A stretch of DNA of 64,000 nucleotides from positions 1 to 64,000 of IMG/VR virus record IMGVR_UViG_3300032893_000017; one strand, written 5' to 3'. Numbering within the stretch: position 1 is the stretch's first letter; each line of letters begins with the position of its first letter. The notes below the pieces were generated by a model. That model had not been told where the DNA came from. It saw only the letters and a program-made list of their open reading frames with translations, and made no database searches. This document shows, one piece after another, positions 41,813 to 50,645 of this stretch. The position numbers and the translations under genes were made by a program. The DNA is from a virus.

Positions 41813-43390
41813 TTATATTATAATAGTAATATATTCCTTTTTACTTTTTTCTAATTCTTCCTCATTTATTTCAAATTGAGGTTCTTCATTTTCTTCTTTT
41901 TTATCATTTCCAAATTGCTCTTGCTGGCTTTGTTGTTGGGACATTTGATCTTGTTGTATCTTCATCTGGCGTGCTTGTAGAAAAGTAGGGTCTAATATTA
42001 TCTTTCCTTCTCCATCTGGAAGAGGAGGAAGATCTTTTTCTGCCCGTAATTCATCAATAAGTAAATAACTTTTTACTCGTTTATCGTCGATTGCAACTTC
42101 CTCAGTCTGATTCCTTGCTTCTAGTCCAGCAGGTTCTATAATGAATTTGTCCCATTCTTTATCTTTGTTTTGCTTTGCTAATACTTTATTATATACTTCA
42201 CATAGATTTGACATTATATATTTCAATCCACGATCATGACTAAATGCTATCTTCTTGTCTGCATTTTCATTCATAACATTTTGTGACTGTACTAGCCTTA
42301 TTCCTAATTCTTGACTGTCTGTTCCATGTATTGCAAATATCCAACTTGCTAGCATCTGTATATATTGATTGAATTCCATGTCCCTGTTTGATGGAGCTAT
42401 GCTTTGCCACTTTGCATTGTACTGCAAGAATGGAGTCTTCCACATTCCTTTTATCCCTCTAAACATGGATATCCATTCTCTTTGCAGTTCTTCTAAATCT
42501 TTTCTATCTAAATTCTGTCCATCAAATGTTAATATCCCTTTTGGCTGGCTTGAAGTATTAAAGAACTCTTTATTGTATGACATTCCAAATAGCCAGCTTG
42601 TTATTATGTCTATACACATTTCTATAAAGCTGTATCCGTAATCTCTTTTCCTTATGTCTGCTCTCATATTTGAACAGTAAAATACCATTTCCTCTTCTGT
42701 AAATGTTTCTGTTATCTTACTGTCTATCTCCTGAACATACTTTATTTCTTTATCACCCAGGTATCCTGTCTTCTTAACTGTCTTCTTTATTGTAGTTCCG
42801 TCTAACAGCCAGTAGTCTATCATTTCTCCTTTTCTGTTTCTTCTAGGTGTAATTGCTACTTGATCTATTGTAAGTATTTCCCTTACCATCATCTCATTCA
42901 TTCCAACTAAATGATCTTTCCTTTCTTCTGCTTCTGGAAAATCTATATAACCACTATATAGGATAAACTGTCCTATCTCTTCTGCTATTTTTTGTTCTTT
43001 CTTGTCTGGGGTTCTTTTTCTGTCTTTTAGTTTTACTACAAATCCTAATTCATCGTCGTTGTATGATATTCTTGCTGCATTTCTTATTTGCATACTTCTC
43101 AAGTTGTGAATAGATGCTATAGGACCTACTTTCTGTGCTATGTCTCTTAATACTTCAAAACTTAAATTGAAGAATCTTTCTCTTATTCCTCTGGCATTGA
43201 TGCTCCATCTAAAGAATGTTGGATCTGGTTCATAAATTCCCTGTGGTGGATTTATACTTCCTCCAGACTTAGACTTTCTTAGTATCTCTGTGTCTATACT
43301 TTTTTTGAATTCTTCTAAATCCCTGTCTATATCTATTGGAGTTGGTTCTAAATAGTCTTTTAATTTGTTTAATTCGGAAAGGTTAGCCAT
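41813..43390 (-). CDS. portal protein
   Basis: A 525-residue protein with the arrangement of a dodecameric portal: an N-terminal region with LRSMQIRNAARIS, a stem/wing region with YWLLDGTTIKK and EIDSKITETFTEEEMVFY, and clip-to-crown helices with GYSFIEMCIDIITSWLFG and FFNTSSQPKGILTFDG. LGIRLVQSQNV follows, and the C-terminus is Q/E-rich (MSQQQSQQEQFGN). It lies first in the head operon below its own promoter. Portal length and order are as expected. Confidence 0.9.
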   Translation of the reverse strand: MANLSELNKLKDYLEPTPIDIDRDLEEFKKSIDTEILRKSKSGGSINPPQGIYEPDPTFFRWSINARGIRERFFNLSFEVLRDIAQKVGPIASIHNLRSMQIRNAARISYNDDELGFVVKLKDRKRTPDKKEQKIAEEIGQFILYSGYIDFPEAEERKDHLVGMNEMMVREILTIDQVAITPRRNRKGEMIDYWLLDGTTIKKTVKKTGYLGDKEIKYVQEIDSKITETFTEEEMVFYCSNMRADIRKRDYGYSFIEMCIDIITSWLFGMSYNKEFFNTSSQPKGILTFDGQNLDRKDLEELQREWISMFRGIKGMWKTPFLQYNAKWQSIAPSNRDMEFNQYIQMLASWIFAIHGTDSQELGIRLVQSQNVMNENADKKIAFSHDRGLKYIMSNLCEVYNKVLAKQNKDKEWDKFIIEPAGLEARNQTEEVAIDDKRVKSYLLIDELRAEKDLPPLPDGEGKIILDPTFLQARQMKIQQDQMSQQQSQQEQFGNDKKEENEEPQFEINEEELEKSKKEYITIII

Positions 43391-43426
43391 ATTTTATCCT
43401 CAAGGTTTGGACTTTAATATGACTAC

Positions 43427-43455
43427 ATTATAATATTTTTTTGATTGATTGTAAA
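43427..43455 (-). promoter_or_regulatory. promoter for the portal operon
   Basis: TTTACA (43455-43450), 17-base spacer, TATAAT (43432-43427) on the minus strand, 37 bases before the portal start and just after the stop of the coiled-coil gene. It is nearly consensus and identical in boxes and spacing to the promoter at 5432-5460. Confidence 0.7.
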
Positions 43456-43472
43456 TTAATATTTATAGATAA

Positions 43473-44108
43473 TTATTTCTTTTTGTCATCTATTACTCCA
43501 AAATATTTTAATAATCTTTCCACTATATTAAAATCATGTCCTGCTAAAACAGTTCTGGTATCCAATTTTTTATTTCCAAAAATTCTTTTCAGCCATTCAA
43601 TTATATCATCATCTGGCTTTTGTGATTTCAATTTTTCTATTTCTTCAGCCTTTTCTTTTATTTCTTTTCTTAACTTCTTTCTATCATCAAAATATTCTCT
43701 TGATAAAGTTCTAATTGTATCATAATTACAGTCCATTTGATTTTCAAACAAGTCTCTTTCTTTAATTATCTGTTCTATTGCTGATTCATAATTATCAACT
43801 GTCAAATTATAAATATCTATACACATGTCATTATAATTTTCGTTTATTTTTTCAGCTTCTTTTCTTGCTTTATCCAGCATTTTTTCGCCTTTGCTTTTTT
43901 CTTTCCTATTATGAATTTCATCATAATCCTTTTTTAATTGCTCGTCTATTTCTGCTTTTGGTGGAATATAATCATTATATGAAGGGTGCATCAAATTTAA
44001 ATTATTTAGCACTTCAATTATTTCATTGATTTTATCCCATATTATAGCAAATTTTTCGATATTCCCTGGTCTTTTTCTATCATCTAATCTTTCAATCTGC
44101 TTGCTCAT
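43473..44108 (-). CDS. coiled-coil hypothetical protein
   Basis: A 211-residue helical protein with a long charged coiled coil (about 80-175: EKMLDKARKEAEKINENY, then REYFDDRKKLRKEIKEKAEE). It begins with a short region IWDKINEIIEVLNNLNLMH. It overlaps the next gene by 17 bases. A structural or scaffolding role is possible; no family is recognised. Confidence 0.7.
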   Translation of the reverse strand: MSKQIERLDDRKRPGNIEKFAIIWDKINEIIEVLNNLNLMHPSYNDYIPPKAEIDEQLKKDYDEIHNRKEKSKGEKMLDKARKEAEKINENYNDMCIDIYNLTVDNYESAIEQIIKERDLFENQMDCNYDTIRTLSREYFDDRKKLRKEIKEKAEEIEKLKSQKPDDDIIEWLKRIFGNKKLDTRTVLAGHDFNIVERLLKYFGVIDDKKK

Positions 44109-44343
44109 TTTTTATCTCCTTTATTTCTTTTATCATCTCATCTATTAACATAATACATCTTCCGTAGCCTTTTATTAACATATTATTACTTCCATAAGCG
44201 TGATCTATTAACTTTTTCTTATCTGCTAATATCCTTCTTTTAAGTTCTACAAGTATTGCTTTATCTGGAATTGAATTTCTAATCATTTGTATTCCTTTAT
44301 TTAGTAAATCAATTTCTTCATTATATTTCTTATTAAAATTCAT
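44092..44343 (-). CDS. small helical hypothetical protein
   Basis: Eighty-three residues, helical throughout (EEIDLLNKGIQMIRNSI, ILVELKRRILADKKKLI). It is probably an adaptor or regulator. No family is recognised. Confidence 0.65.
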   Translation of the reverse strand: MNFNKKYNEEIDLLNKGIQMIRNSIPDKAILVELKRRILADKKKLIDHAYGSNNMLIKGYGRCIMLIDEMIKEIKEIKNEQAD

Positions 44344-44351
44344 CTGTCATT

Positions 44352-44819
44352 TTATTTCCCTTCTAAATAATATTCTCTTTCATTAATCTGTGTACTATTA
44401 CATTGTCTAATAAAAGAATATTTAATTACACCTTTAACAAAGTATTTCTCTATATTCATTTCTTCATAAACTTGTTTGTCAATGTAGATCTTACTTGGGT
44501 TTTCCCAATCTTCTTTTTCTTTTATCTTTAAAAGCTTATTGTTCTTGTCTATCTTACAGTTATCAGCTATAAAGTAATATGCTTCTGGATAATCGTTTCT
44601 GTAATATCTGTATCCATCAAAAACATCTTCACATCGAGTTGTATAATATCCACTTCTACCTTTATATCCAGAAACATAAACTGGATAGCATTCTTGATGG
44701 TAATGATTCCTTTTTTCATACTCTACCTTTTGTTTTTCTATTCCTTTCTTAATAATAAAATACCCATTGTAACAATTTAAAAATAATACTGTCATTAAAA
44801 TTAAAATTAGTCTTTTCAT
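44352..44819 (-). CDS. putative lipoprotein
   Basis: A 155-residue protein. The N-terminus MKRLILILMTVLFLNC is a lipoprotein-type signal with a relaxed box (LFLN-C16) rather than the usual L-x-(A/G)-C. The mature part is rich in Y, R and K with scattered cysteines and reads as secreted. Phage lipoproteins often block superinfection at the membrane. No family is recognised, so that role is inference. Confidence 0.65.
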   Translation of the reverse strand: MKRLILILMTVLFLNCYNGYFIIKKGIEKQKVEYEKRNHYHQECYPVYVSGYKGRSGYYTTRCEDVFDGYRYYRNDYPEAYYFIADNCKIDKNNKLLKIKEKEDWENPSKIYIDKQVYEEMNIEKYFVKGVIKYSFIRQCNSTQINEREYYLEGK

Positions 44820-45073
44820 TTATTTACATCCTTTAATTTCTCAATTTCTTCTTCTTGTTTATCAAGGCACTCGTTACATATTCTTACACTCCAAACTTTT
44901 CCATTTATTTCTCTAAATACATCCCAGCCACTATCATTATCTTTATTGAATAATACATTACAATCAAAACATTTATTTAATTTCCATCTATTAGGTAATT
45001 TTAATTCTTCTGAAGATAAACCATATTTCAAATTATTTATAAACTTAATCAATTTATTATAAATCCTTTTCAT
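44816..45073 (-). CDS. small zinc-knuckle protein
   Basis: Eighty-five residues. CFDCNVLF (near 35-42) and CNECLDKQ (near 69-76) provide four cysteines around a DSGWDVFREINGKVWSVRI beta hairpin, a treble-clef-like layout. It overlaps both neighbours by 4 bases. The function is unknown. Confidence 0.7.
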   Translation of the reverse strand: MKRIYNKLIKFINNLKYGLSSEELKLPNRWKLNKCFDCNVLFNKDNDSGWDVFREINGKVWSVRICNECLDKQEEEIEKLKDVNK

Positions 45074-45180
45074 AATTCCTCCATTTTTATTTTACAGCTT
45101 TCACATATCCCTTCTAAGTATTCATTGTTTTTTAATTCTCTTCCACAACTTTCACATCTTATCTCTTCGTAATTTTTCAT
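45070..45180 (-). CDS. 36-residue zinc-ribbon microprotein
   Basis: A short frame MKNYEEIRCESCGRELKN with two CESC pairs (9-12 and about 26-29) is a minimal zinc ribbon. Its ATGA end overlaps the next gene, and an AAAGGGAAAG site precedes it. Confidence 0.65.
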   Translation of the reverse strand: MKNYEEIRCESCGRELKNNEYLEGICESCKIKMEEL

Positions 45181-45225
45181 GTCTTTCCCTTTTCCCACTT
45201 GTTTATTATTTATTATATAACTTAT

Positions 45226-45543
45226 TTACTTTACTTGTTCTTTTATTTCTCGTTCTAATTTTGCTCTCCTTTCGTCTGTAAGTATATAGGATTCATTTAA
45301 TCTTATTTTACTCATATTCAGCATTCCACATTTATAACATTTTAATTTTGTCTGAGAATCGTCTATTTTTATTTCTTTAAAAAAGATATACTTTTCTGAT
45401 GTGTTTGTCATTATTCTAAAAGGTATTGTATCTATTGTTATTGTATCTAATGCTTTCCATTTGATTCTTAATGAATCTTCCATTGCTAAATCTTTTGTTT
45501 CCCTGCTTATTTTAATTTGAGATGTCTTGCTGATTAAAATCAT
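45226..45543 (-). CDS. hypothetical protein, paralogue of 55400-55690
   Basis: A 105-residue beta-rich protein with LRIKWKALDTITIDTIPF, then RIMTNTSEKYIFFKEIKID and KCYKCG. The 96-residue protein at 55400-55690 follows the same track (IKWVYLGHIYIDNEMFDI, TNSAKKYIYF, KCYK). The pair may have arisen by duplication. The function is unknown. Confidence 0.7.
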   Translation of the reverse strand: MILISKTSQIKISRETKDLAMEDSLRIKWKALDTITIDTIPFRIMTNTSEKYIFFKEIKIDDSQTKLKCYKCGMLNMSKIRLNESYILTDERRAKLEREIKEQVK

Positions 45544-45830
45544 TTCTTTATCCCCTGTTCTTTCTGTATTTCAATGTCTATTTCGGATAAAATCCAATTT
45601 AATTCTTCTAGTTTTTCAGAATTATTACAAAACATAAGACCATCATGATATTTTGATCTTTCTTTAGTATCTTTATTTATTTCCTTTTTTCTATTTTCAA
45701 TTTTTTCTTTTAAATTTTCAAGTGCTGTCATAGTATTATTATATTTATCTTTCCAGTAACAAACATCACATAACCTATCATCCTTGTCTATATTAATAGC
45801 ATAACTTCCACATTTACATACACTCTTCAT
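45540..45830 (-). CDS. small zinc-finger protein with helical tail
   Basis: Ninety-six residues. CKCG (5-8) and CDVCYWKD (21-28 region) form a zinc ribbon, followed by a coiled coil (ALENLKEKIENRKKEINKD). It is read from GAGGAAG and overlaps its neighbours. The function is unknown. Confidence 0.7.
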   Translation of the reverse strand: MKSVCKCGSYAINIDKDDRLCDVCYWKDKYNNTMTALENLKEKIENRKKEINKDTKERSKYHDGLMFCNNSEKLEELNWILSEIDIEIQKEQGIKK

Positions 45831-46077
45831 TTATCTTCCTCCATGATGTTTCTCTTTTTACTATTTCATCTATTTTCTTTTTAACTTCATCTTTATTGAA
45901 AACATTTTCTACTGCTTTTCTCACAGCCTCATCAAAATGCTTTATATCACAGTAATGCTTAAATAGACTATTATCAAAATCCTTATTACATATTTCACAA
46001 ATACCTTTATATCTTGTTAATATTTTGTCTTCTTTTTCTATTCTTTCTATTAGATTATAATAGTCTTTATTTGTCAT
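45814..46077 (-). CDS. small C2H2-like protein
   Basis: Eighty-seven residues from ATG 46077, chosen because AGGAGG is nine bases upstream. CEICNKDFDNSLFKHYCDIKH resembles a C2H2-type finger or a small HNH-like knuckle, followed by a charged helix. The function is unknown. Confidence 0.68.
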   Translation of the reverse strand: MTNKDYYNLIERIEKEDKILTRYKGICEICNKDFDNSLFKHYCDIKHFDEAVRKAVENVFNKDEVKKKIDEIVKRETSWRKINEECM

Positions 46078-46080
46078 CAA

Positions 46081-46232
46081 TTTTATCCTCCTCTAAAGGA
46101 ATAATTCCTAATATTACTATCTCAATTGATTCGCGTAAATATCTTTCACTAAGAAGTGTTTTTTACATTCTTTTTCTAACCACTTCAATTCTGAAACCGT
46201 TTTTATAGAAGATATAGACAATAATAAACTAT
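46081..46232 (-). other. 152-base gap with a possible decayed reading frame
   Basis: No ribosome site or ATG supports a gene here. One minus frame from a TTG reads SISSIKTVSELKWLEKECKK and ends at a TAG, which looks protein-like. This may be a gene remnant or chance. Confidence 0.3.
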
Positions 46233-46460
46233 TTATCCCTCCAACACCTTCTGAAAAACTTTTCCATATTTATTCCAGTCCGTTTTAGAATTTAACATCA
46301 CATTAGTTATAATTTCTAATCTTACTAAACCATTTATTTCTGCTTCCTTTTGTGTATCATATTGAAAATCATCATATATTCTTTTATCCTTTTCTTCTGT
46401 TGTTATTGCATAACTAAATCTATGTCCGACTTTTATTATTTCTAATTTAATTACTTCCAT
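46233..46460 (-). CDS. small hypothetical protein
   Basis: Seventy-five residues with a beta-hairpin start (EVIKLEIIKVGHRFSYAIT) and a helical end (LRLEIITNVMLNSKT region). It has a TAGGAAT site. No family is recognised. Confidence 0.68.
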   Translation of the reverse strand: MEVIKLEIIKVGHRFSYAITTEEKDKRIYDDFQYDTQKEAEINGLVRLEIITNVMLNSKTDWNKYGKVFQKVLEG

Positions 46461-46469
46461 TTTTTATTC

Positions 46470-47423
46470 CTATTTCACTTTATTTATATCTAGCAAAATA
46501 GAAAGCCCTTTGTCTGTTGCACAGTAAATGCTATCACCCAGCATAAATACTTTATTTACTTTATTTGATAATATATCACTATTAAATGTAGTAAAGTTTT
46601 TCCAAATTAAAGCACCTTCTGTTGCTATATATAACCCTGCATTTGTAGCTACACAGATTATATTTCCTGATACATATACTCCATTTATTATCCCTGTCAA
46701 GAAACTATCTGTTGTCAATGATACAGGATTTATTAATGATGTTCTCAATCCTCCATTAGATGCCAGATATATTTTTGTTGCTGTAACAAACATTCCATTC
46801 AATTGATTTTCTATTCCAGAACACGTATAGCTATTCCATGTAGATCCATTATTTGATGAAGTTAATAATCCATTAGCTGTAGCCAGATAAATTATCCCTC
46901 CAGTCACATAAACATCTTTTACTTTCTGAGAAGTAACGTACGTATTATAACTTGTGTAATTATTGCTTGATATTGAAAGTCCGTATTCGCTTGCTACATA
47001 AATCATATTATTGACTGTAAAGACATTATTGCAAGTATATCCATATCCCGAATTCTGAAAGTTATAATTATTCCATGTAACTCCATCGTCAATAGAGATA
47101 CTCACAACATAAAAATTAGCCAAATAAATATTATTTCCTACTGCACTGATTCCACTTATCTTCTTTCCACTTGAACCGTTATTAACAAAAGAACTTATCC
47201 ATGTTTTTCCTTTGTCTTTCGAGATCGAATATCCACTATCTGTAGCAAGATAAATTCTATCCCCTGTAACATCTACAGAATTTACAGAATAACTATTTCC
47301 CAATTCATCTACTGTTGAATAATTTTTCCATAAATTTTCTGTAATAATTTCTTTCTTATTGCTCTCTAATAAAGAACAACAGAATAAAATAAAAATAAAT
47401 AATAAACAAAGTAATTTTTTCAT
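46470..47423 (-). CDS. lipoprotein with BNR/Asp-box beta-propeller
   Basis: A 317-residue protein. A hydrophobic leader MKKLLCLLFIFILFCCS with C15/C16 looks like a relaxed lipobox. Repeats of about 40 residues then run to the end, each with a V.(V/I).G..IYLAT..G step and a following S.(D/N).G.TW Asp-box (SKDKGKTW, SIDDGVTWNNY, SSNNGSTWNSY). This is a secreted or surface beta-propeller. Similar repeats are common in cell-surface proteins of spirochaetes and other bacteria, so it may have come from a host and act in exclusion or adhesion. Function is inferred. Confidence 0.75.
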   Translation of the reverse strand: MKKLLCLLFIFILFCCSLLESNKKEIITENLWKNYSTVDELGNSYSVNSVDVTGDRIYLATDSGYSISKDKGKTWISSFVNNGSSGKKISGISAVGNNIYLANFYVVSISIDDGVTWNNYNFQNSGYGYTCNNVFTVNNMIYVASEYGLSISSNNYTSYNTYVTSQKVKDVYVTGGIIYLATANGLLTSSNNGSTWNSYTCSGIENQLNGMFVTATKIYLASNGGLRTSLINPVSLTTDSFLTGIINGVYVSGNIICVATNAGLYIATEGALIWKNFTTFNSDILSNKVNKVFMLGDSIYCATDKGLSILLDINKVK

Positions 47424-47527
47424 TTTGCCCTCCTTCTGTATTTCAATTTATAAGCCAAATGTGCTATACCGCTTGCAGTCATCATTACTGCAAACATAAT
47501 AGCTAAATGAATCAAAAAGCTTTTCAT
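47420..47527 (-). CDS. 35-residue membrane microprotein
   Basis: MKSFLIHLAIMFAVMMTASG then IAHLAYKLKYRRRAK is one hydrophobic helix with a basic end. AAGGAGGT precedes the ATG, and the stop overlaps the lipoprotein start. Lying between the M23 peptidase and a lipoprotein, it could be a holin- or spanin-like helper, but there is no direct evidence. Confidence 0.65.
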   Translation of the reverse strand: MKSFLIHLAIMFAVMMTASGIAHLAYKLKYRRRAK

Positions 47528-47536
47528 GTTACCTCC

Positions 47537-48340
47537 TTATATCTCAGTATTATCTTTTTTATATATTATCTTTCCATAACTAGAATCCTTAAATGGATTA
47601 TAATATCTTTTATGTTTATCTTCTATTTTAAATAATCCAAAATGCAAATGAGTGCCAGGTTTCCCTAATACAAAACCTGTATTGCCTACAATTCCTATTA
47701 TCCCACCTCTTGCAGTTGCCTGCTTTTCTTTTATCAATATCTTTTTTAAATGCCCATAATAGCTATAAAAATATTTATGTTGAATTATAATATAATTTCC
47801 TTCATAACTATCATATCCAGTCTTTATTACTATTCCATCTTGGCAAGCATGTACTTTTTCATCTTTTGAATTTTCTTTCACATAAGCATCTACTCCCAAA
47901 TGGAAATCTAATTTCCTTCTTATCCATCTATACCCAAATTCACTTGTTATTATTGCATTATTAACTGGAAAAGAATAATCAAAAGTAAAAGTATATTTAC
48001 CTGGACTATGCTCTTTTCTCATATACTCATAATACAGATCTCCCCAGCTATCTGGTAGTTCTATCTCTTCACTTTGCTCATACTGTGCTAAAGCAAATAA
48101 TGTTCTTTCTTTTATTCCAAACCAATTTGCATATTGATCTACTTTTAACTCTATTTTACTTATCTTCTGTTCTATCTTATTTACTTTTTTTAAATTCTCT
48201 TTTAAACATATATTCTGATATTTTAATTTCTCATTTTGTATCTTTATTATAAACCAATCAATAACAAATAAAAATAGCATTATCATCACACATAAAATAA
48301 ATACCTCTTTTTCTTTAGAAATACATTTAAATTTTTTCAC
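47537..48340 (-). CDS. membrane-anchored M23 peptidase (probable cell-wall hydrolase)
   Basis: I place the start at GTG 48340 (VKKFKCISKEKEV) because GAAAGGAGG sits seven bases before it; the longer ATG reading to 48388 lacks a site. The result is 267 residues with one N-terminal membrane helix, a short coiled coil, and a C-terminal M23 domain. The domain has H-x3-D (HLGVD) and HLHFG zinc ligands plus the YYGHL catalytic histidine. M23 enzymes cut peptidoglycan cross-links, so this is a candidate lysis or entry enzyme. Confidence 0.88.
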   Translation of the reverse strand: MKKFKCISKEKEVFILCVMIMLFLFVIDWFIIKIQNEKLKYQNICLKENLKKVNKIEQKISKIELKVDQYANWFGIKERTLFALAQYEQSEEIELPDSWGDLYYEYMRKEHSPGKYTFTFDYSFPVNNAIITSEFGYRWIRRKLDFHLGVDAYVKENSKDEKVHACQDGIVIKTGYDSYEGNYIIIQHKYFYSYYGHLKKILIKEKQATARGGIIGIVGNTGFVLGKPGTHLHFGLFKIEDKHKRYYNPFKDSSYGKIIYKKDNTEI

Positions 48341-48353
48341 GTTTATCCTCCTT

Positions 48354-48803
48354 TCAAAATCTATATTTTTTGAAAGTTTCATTGTCACATGGTACTAATT
48401 CCCTAATTATCTCTTCTTTTGTAATCTTTGCACCATAATTAAGAGTATAATCTATGTCTTCAGATATTGAAAAATAAATAGCCCAATCTTGTATTCCTCC
48501 TTTTCTAGCTATCCAAAATATTTCTTGTATAGAGCATAATTCACTTATATATTTCTTTCCTGAACAAAGTATAGCATAAGGTTTAATATAAGAAAATTCC
48601 TTTAATGTAAGAATATCATTATGTATCCCTTTTAATTGTGATTCCAATTCCTGTATTAACTTAATATTTTCTAAAAAATGTTTCTTGGCTTGTTCTATGT
48701 CTTTATTTTCTTCGTTATGAGATGCTAATATTATAGATGTTAAAATTGTATATCCACAAATACTGTTCTGTTTTATTTCATTTATTATTTTTTTCATTGT
48801 CAT
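48354..48803 (-). CDS. hypothetical protein
   Basis: A 149-residue alpha/beta protein (ICGYTILTSIILASHNEEN, YAILCSGKKYISELCS, IARKGGIQDWAIYF). It lies just upstream of the M23 gene with its GTG start and ends 13 bases before it. No family is recognised. Confidence 0.7.
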   Translation of the reverse strand: MTMKKIINEIKQNSICGYTILTSIILASHNEENKDIEQAKKHFLENIKLIQELESQLKGIHNDILTLKEFSYIKPYAILCSGKKYISELCSIQEIFWIARKGGIQDWAIYFSISEDIDYTLNYGAKITKEEIIRELVPCDNETFKKYRF

Positions 48804-49057
48804 TCACTTCCTCCATCTAATAACTTTTTCTCTTTTTCTTTTATCTCTATTTCAGATTCTTCTAACTTTAAAAAAATATCTCTTGATTCTTCTAAAAGCT
48901 TTTTTGTTTTTCTTGGAAGTCTTTCTAATTTTGTTGTTGCTTTGTGTATCTGCTGACATTCTAAATTTTGACAAGTTTCTACGTCTGTAAATAAGGTAAT
49001 GAAAGGTTTTTCACAGACTTTGCATATTCTTTTGAATAGTTTTCTTTTCATATTCAT
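48800..49057 (-). CDS. small zinc-finger protein
   Basis: Eighty-five residues. CKVCEKPF and a later CQNLECQQIH resemble the short phage finger that starts C-x2-C and ends C-x4-C-x3-H, followed by a charged helix (LEESRDIFLKLEESEIEIKE). The function is unknown. Confidence 0.7.
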   Translation of the reverse strand: MNMKRKLFKRICKVCEKPFITLFTDVETCQNLECQQIHKATTKLERLPRKTKKLLEESRDIFLKLEESEIEIKEKEKKLLDGGSE

Positions 49058-49066
49058 TACTACTAA

Positions 49067-49339
49067 TTATATTATATTTTTTGTTTCTTTTAAATCATTA
49101 TTTTTATCGTTTTCTTCTTTGCACTTACACCAATAGGTTTTGTTATTTATATTTATCAATTTCACATCCTCTTTTTTACCATCAAAAGGCTTTCCACAAA
49201 TAACACATCTATATTCATTTATATTAATTTCCTCTTCTTTAAATAAATCACTTCCACAAAGTAAACAAGTTCTTCTTTTTGTTGAAGAACTATAATAAAA
49301 ACAATTACCACTACAATTTATACAAACAATTATCTTCAT
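49067..49339 (-). CDS. small protein with several CxxC zinc knuckles
   Basis: Ninety residues. Eight or more cysteines in pairs (CINCSGNC, CLLCGSD, CVICGKPF, CKC) suggest two stacked zinc ribbons. It overlaps the next gene by 4 bases. The function is unknown. Confidence 0.72.
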   Translation of the reverse strand: MKIIVCINCSGNCFYYSSSTKRRTCLLCGSDLFKEEEININEYRCVICGKPFDGKKEDVKLININNKTYWCKCKEENDKNNDLKETKNII

Positions 49340-49635
49340 ATCTTTTTAACTAAGTAGAAATGAAAAATTAAACTGTCATCCATAAAACTTAATGTATTTA
49401 AGTATTCTAATTTATCATATTCATCATCATATATTGAATCTCCTGTTCTGACTATTCTAAATTCTACAATATCAAAAGTATTAGTCTTAGTTAAATCAAC
49501 TTCATACCAAACACAAACAGTATCTTTCTGCATTCCTATTTTTAGAATTTTAATAAATCCATACATATTTAAATAAACATAATCTCGAACTTCACTTATA
49601 TTATCAAATATAATTTGTTTATGAACTGATTTCAT
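49336..49635 (-). CDS. small beta-rich hypothetical protein
   Basis: Ninety-nine residues, largely beta (GFIKILKIGMQKDTVCVWYE, TFDIVEFRIVRTGDSIYDD). It overlaps both neighbours by 4 bases. No family is recognised. Confidence 0.7.
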   Translation of the reverse strand: MKSVHKQIIFDNISEVRDYVYLNMYGFIKILKIGMQKDTVCVWYEVDLTKTNTFDIVEFRIVRTGDSIYDDEYDKLEYLNTLSFMDDSLIFHFYLVKKI

Positions 49636-50060
49636 TTTATATCTCCTTTTTCTATAAAAATAAGTAATTTTATTAAAATATCTAATTGTTTATTTCGTAT
49701 CATCCCTTCATTTGATATAGCTTCCATACGTATAGGTAAAGGTTTTCCTTTAATATCATCAATAAAAATTTTTATTTTTTCAATAATTTTTAATTTTACA
49801 AATTCTTTTTCTTGTTCTACTGCTAATTCATATAAATCTATTTTATCTGTTACATCTTGGGTATCATATCCTATTTCATAACTTTGATTATCTCTTAATA
49901 TATGTCCTCTTGCTTCTTCTAATTTAGTCTTTATTCTTTCTTCTACCACATAACCTTTATCTTTTAATATTTTCATTACTTCTTCTTCTTTATAACTTAT
50001 TCTGCCAGGATGAATTATTGCCTCACTGATATCTTTAACTATTTGATTTGTTATTATCAT
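49632..50060 (-). CDS. hypothetical protein
   Basis: A 142-residue helical protein (EEEVMKILKDKGYVVEERIK, ELAVEQEKEFVKLKIIEKIK). The ATG lies after AAAGGAGATAGC, inside the end of the 55-residue gene. No family is recognised. Confidence 0.7.
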   Translation of the reverse strand: MIITNQIVKDISEAIIHPGRISYKEEEVMKILKDKGYVVEERIKTKLEEARGHILRDNQSYEIGYDTQDVTDKIDLYELAVEQEKEFVKLKIIEKIKIFIDDIKGKPLPIRMEAISNEGMIRNKQLDILIKLLIFIEKGDIK

Positions 50061-50202
50061 TTGCTATCTCCTTTAATGCTTCTTTTAAAGTTTTTCTATT
50101 TACTCCAACATATTCTATATCACATATTGAATAGGAATATTTTTTTATTCCATCTATTAATCCTTGTCTATATCCTTTTTCATATTCACTTTTAATTTCC
50201 AT
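50035..50202 (-). CDS. 55-residue microprotein
   Basis: The frame MEIKSEYEKGYRQGLIDGIK runs to a TAA at 50035, overlapping the next gene by 26 bases. GYRQGLIDG is the small Y..G..DG-type motif often seen in phage microproteins. It has an AAGGAGTT site upstream. Confidence 0.65.
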   Translation of the reverse strand: MEIKSEYEKGYRQGLIDGIKKYSYSICDIEYVGVNRKTLKEALKEIANDNNKSNS

Positions 50203-50645
50203 TATTCAACTCCTTGACTTATTTGTTGGTCTAAAATAGCATCATAATCCAAGTCTCCATTTTTATTTTCTATCTTTCCTGTTTCAATACTTTTAATCTT
50301 AAAATTATTTTCTTTCTCTTCCTTAAATACCTCTACTTGTTCTTTTGGTCTTTGTATTACAGGAATCTCTCCACCTAAGGAACTTCCAATAATTGTTATA
50401 TTCTTACCTGCATGTATCTTTAATAATCCAAATAGTTCTTTTTCCAAATTACTAAATTCTTCTCTACATGCCTGCTTTTCTTTTTCTTTATATACTTTAT
50501 AGATATTCATTATTCTTTCTGTTCTGTCAAACTTGTTTATTCTTTTTAATATCTCATAAAGTTCTTTTTCTTGTTTATTTTTTAAATCAAAACTAAGAAA
50601 TACTTTTCTTCTAATTATTTTTTTCTTTTCCAATTTTTTATCCAA
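50202..50645 (-). CDS. possible ParR-like adaptor downstream of a ParM-like ATPase
   Basis: A 147-residue protein: a basic N-terminus (KKIIRRKVFLSFDLKNKQEK), then two helices and an acidic C-terminal tail (EKENNFKIKS ... DLDYDAILDQQI). A basic DNA-binding head with an acidic tail fits ParR-type adaptors that couple ParM filaments to DNA. It lies two genes after the ParM-like ATPase. The call is tentative. Confidence 0.5.
   Translation of the reverse strand: MDKKLEKKKIIRRKVFLSFDLKNKQEKELYEILKRINKFDRTERIMNIYKVYKEKEKQACREEFSNLEKELFGLLKIHAGKNITIIGSSLGGEIPVIQRPKEQVEVFKEEKENNFKIKSIETGKIENKNGDLDYDAILDQQISQGVE

Noticed and set aside
47537-48388. ATG start at 48388 for the M23 peptidase
   Set aside because: No ribosome site there; the GAAAGGAGG inside the frame points to GTG 48340.
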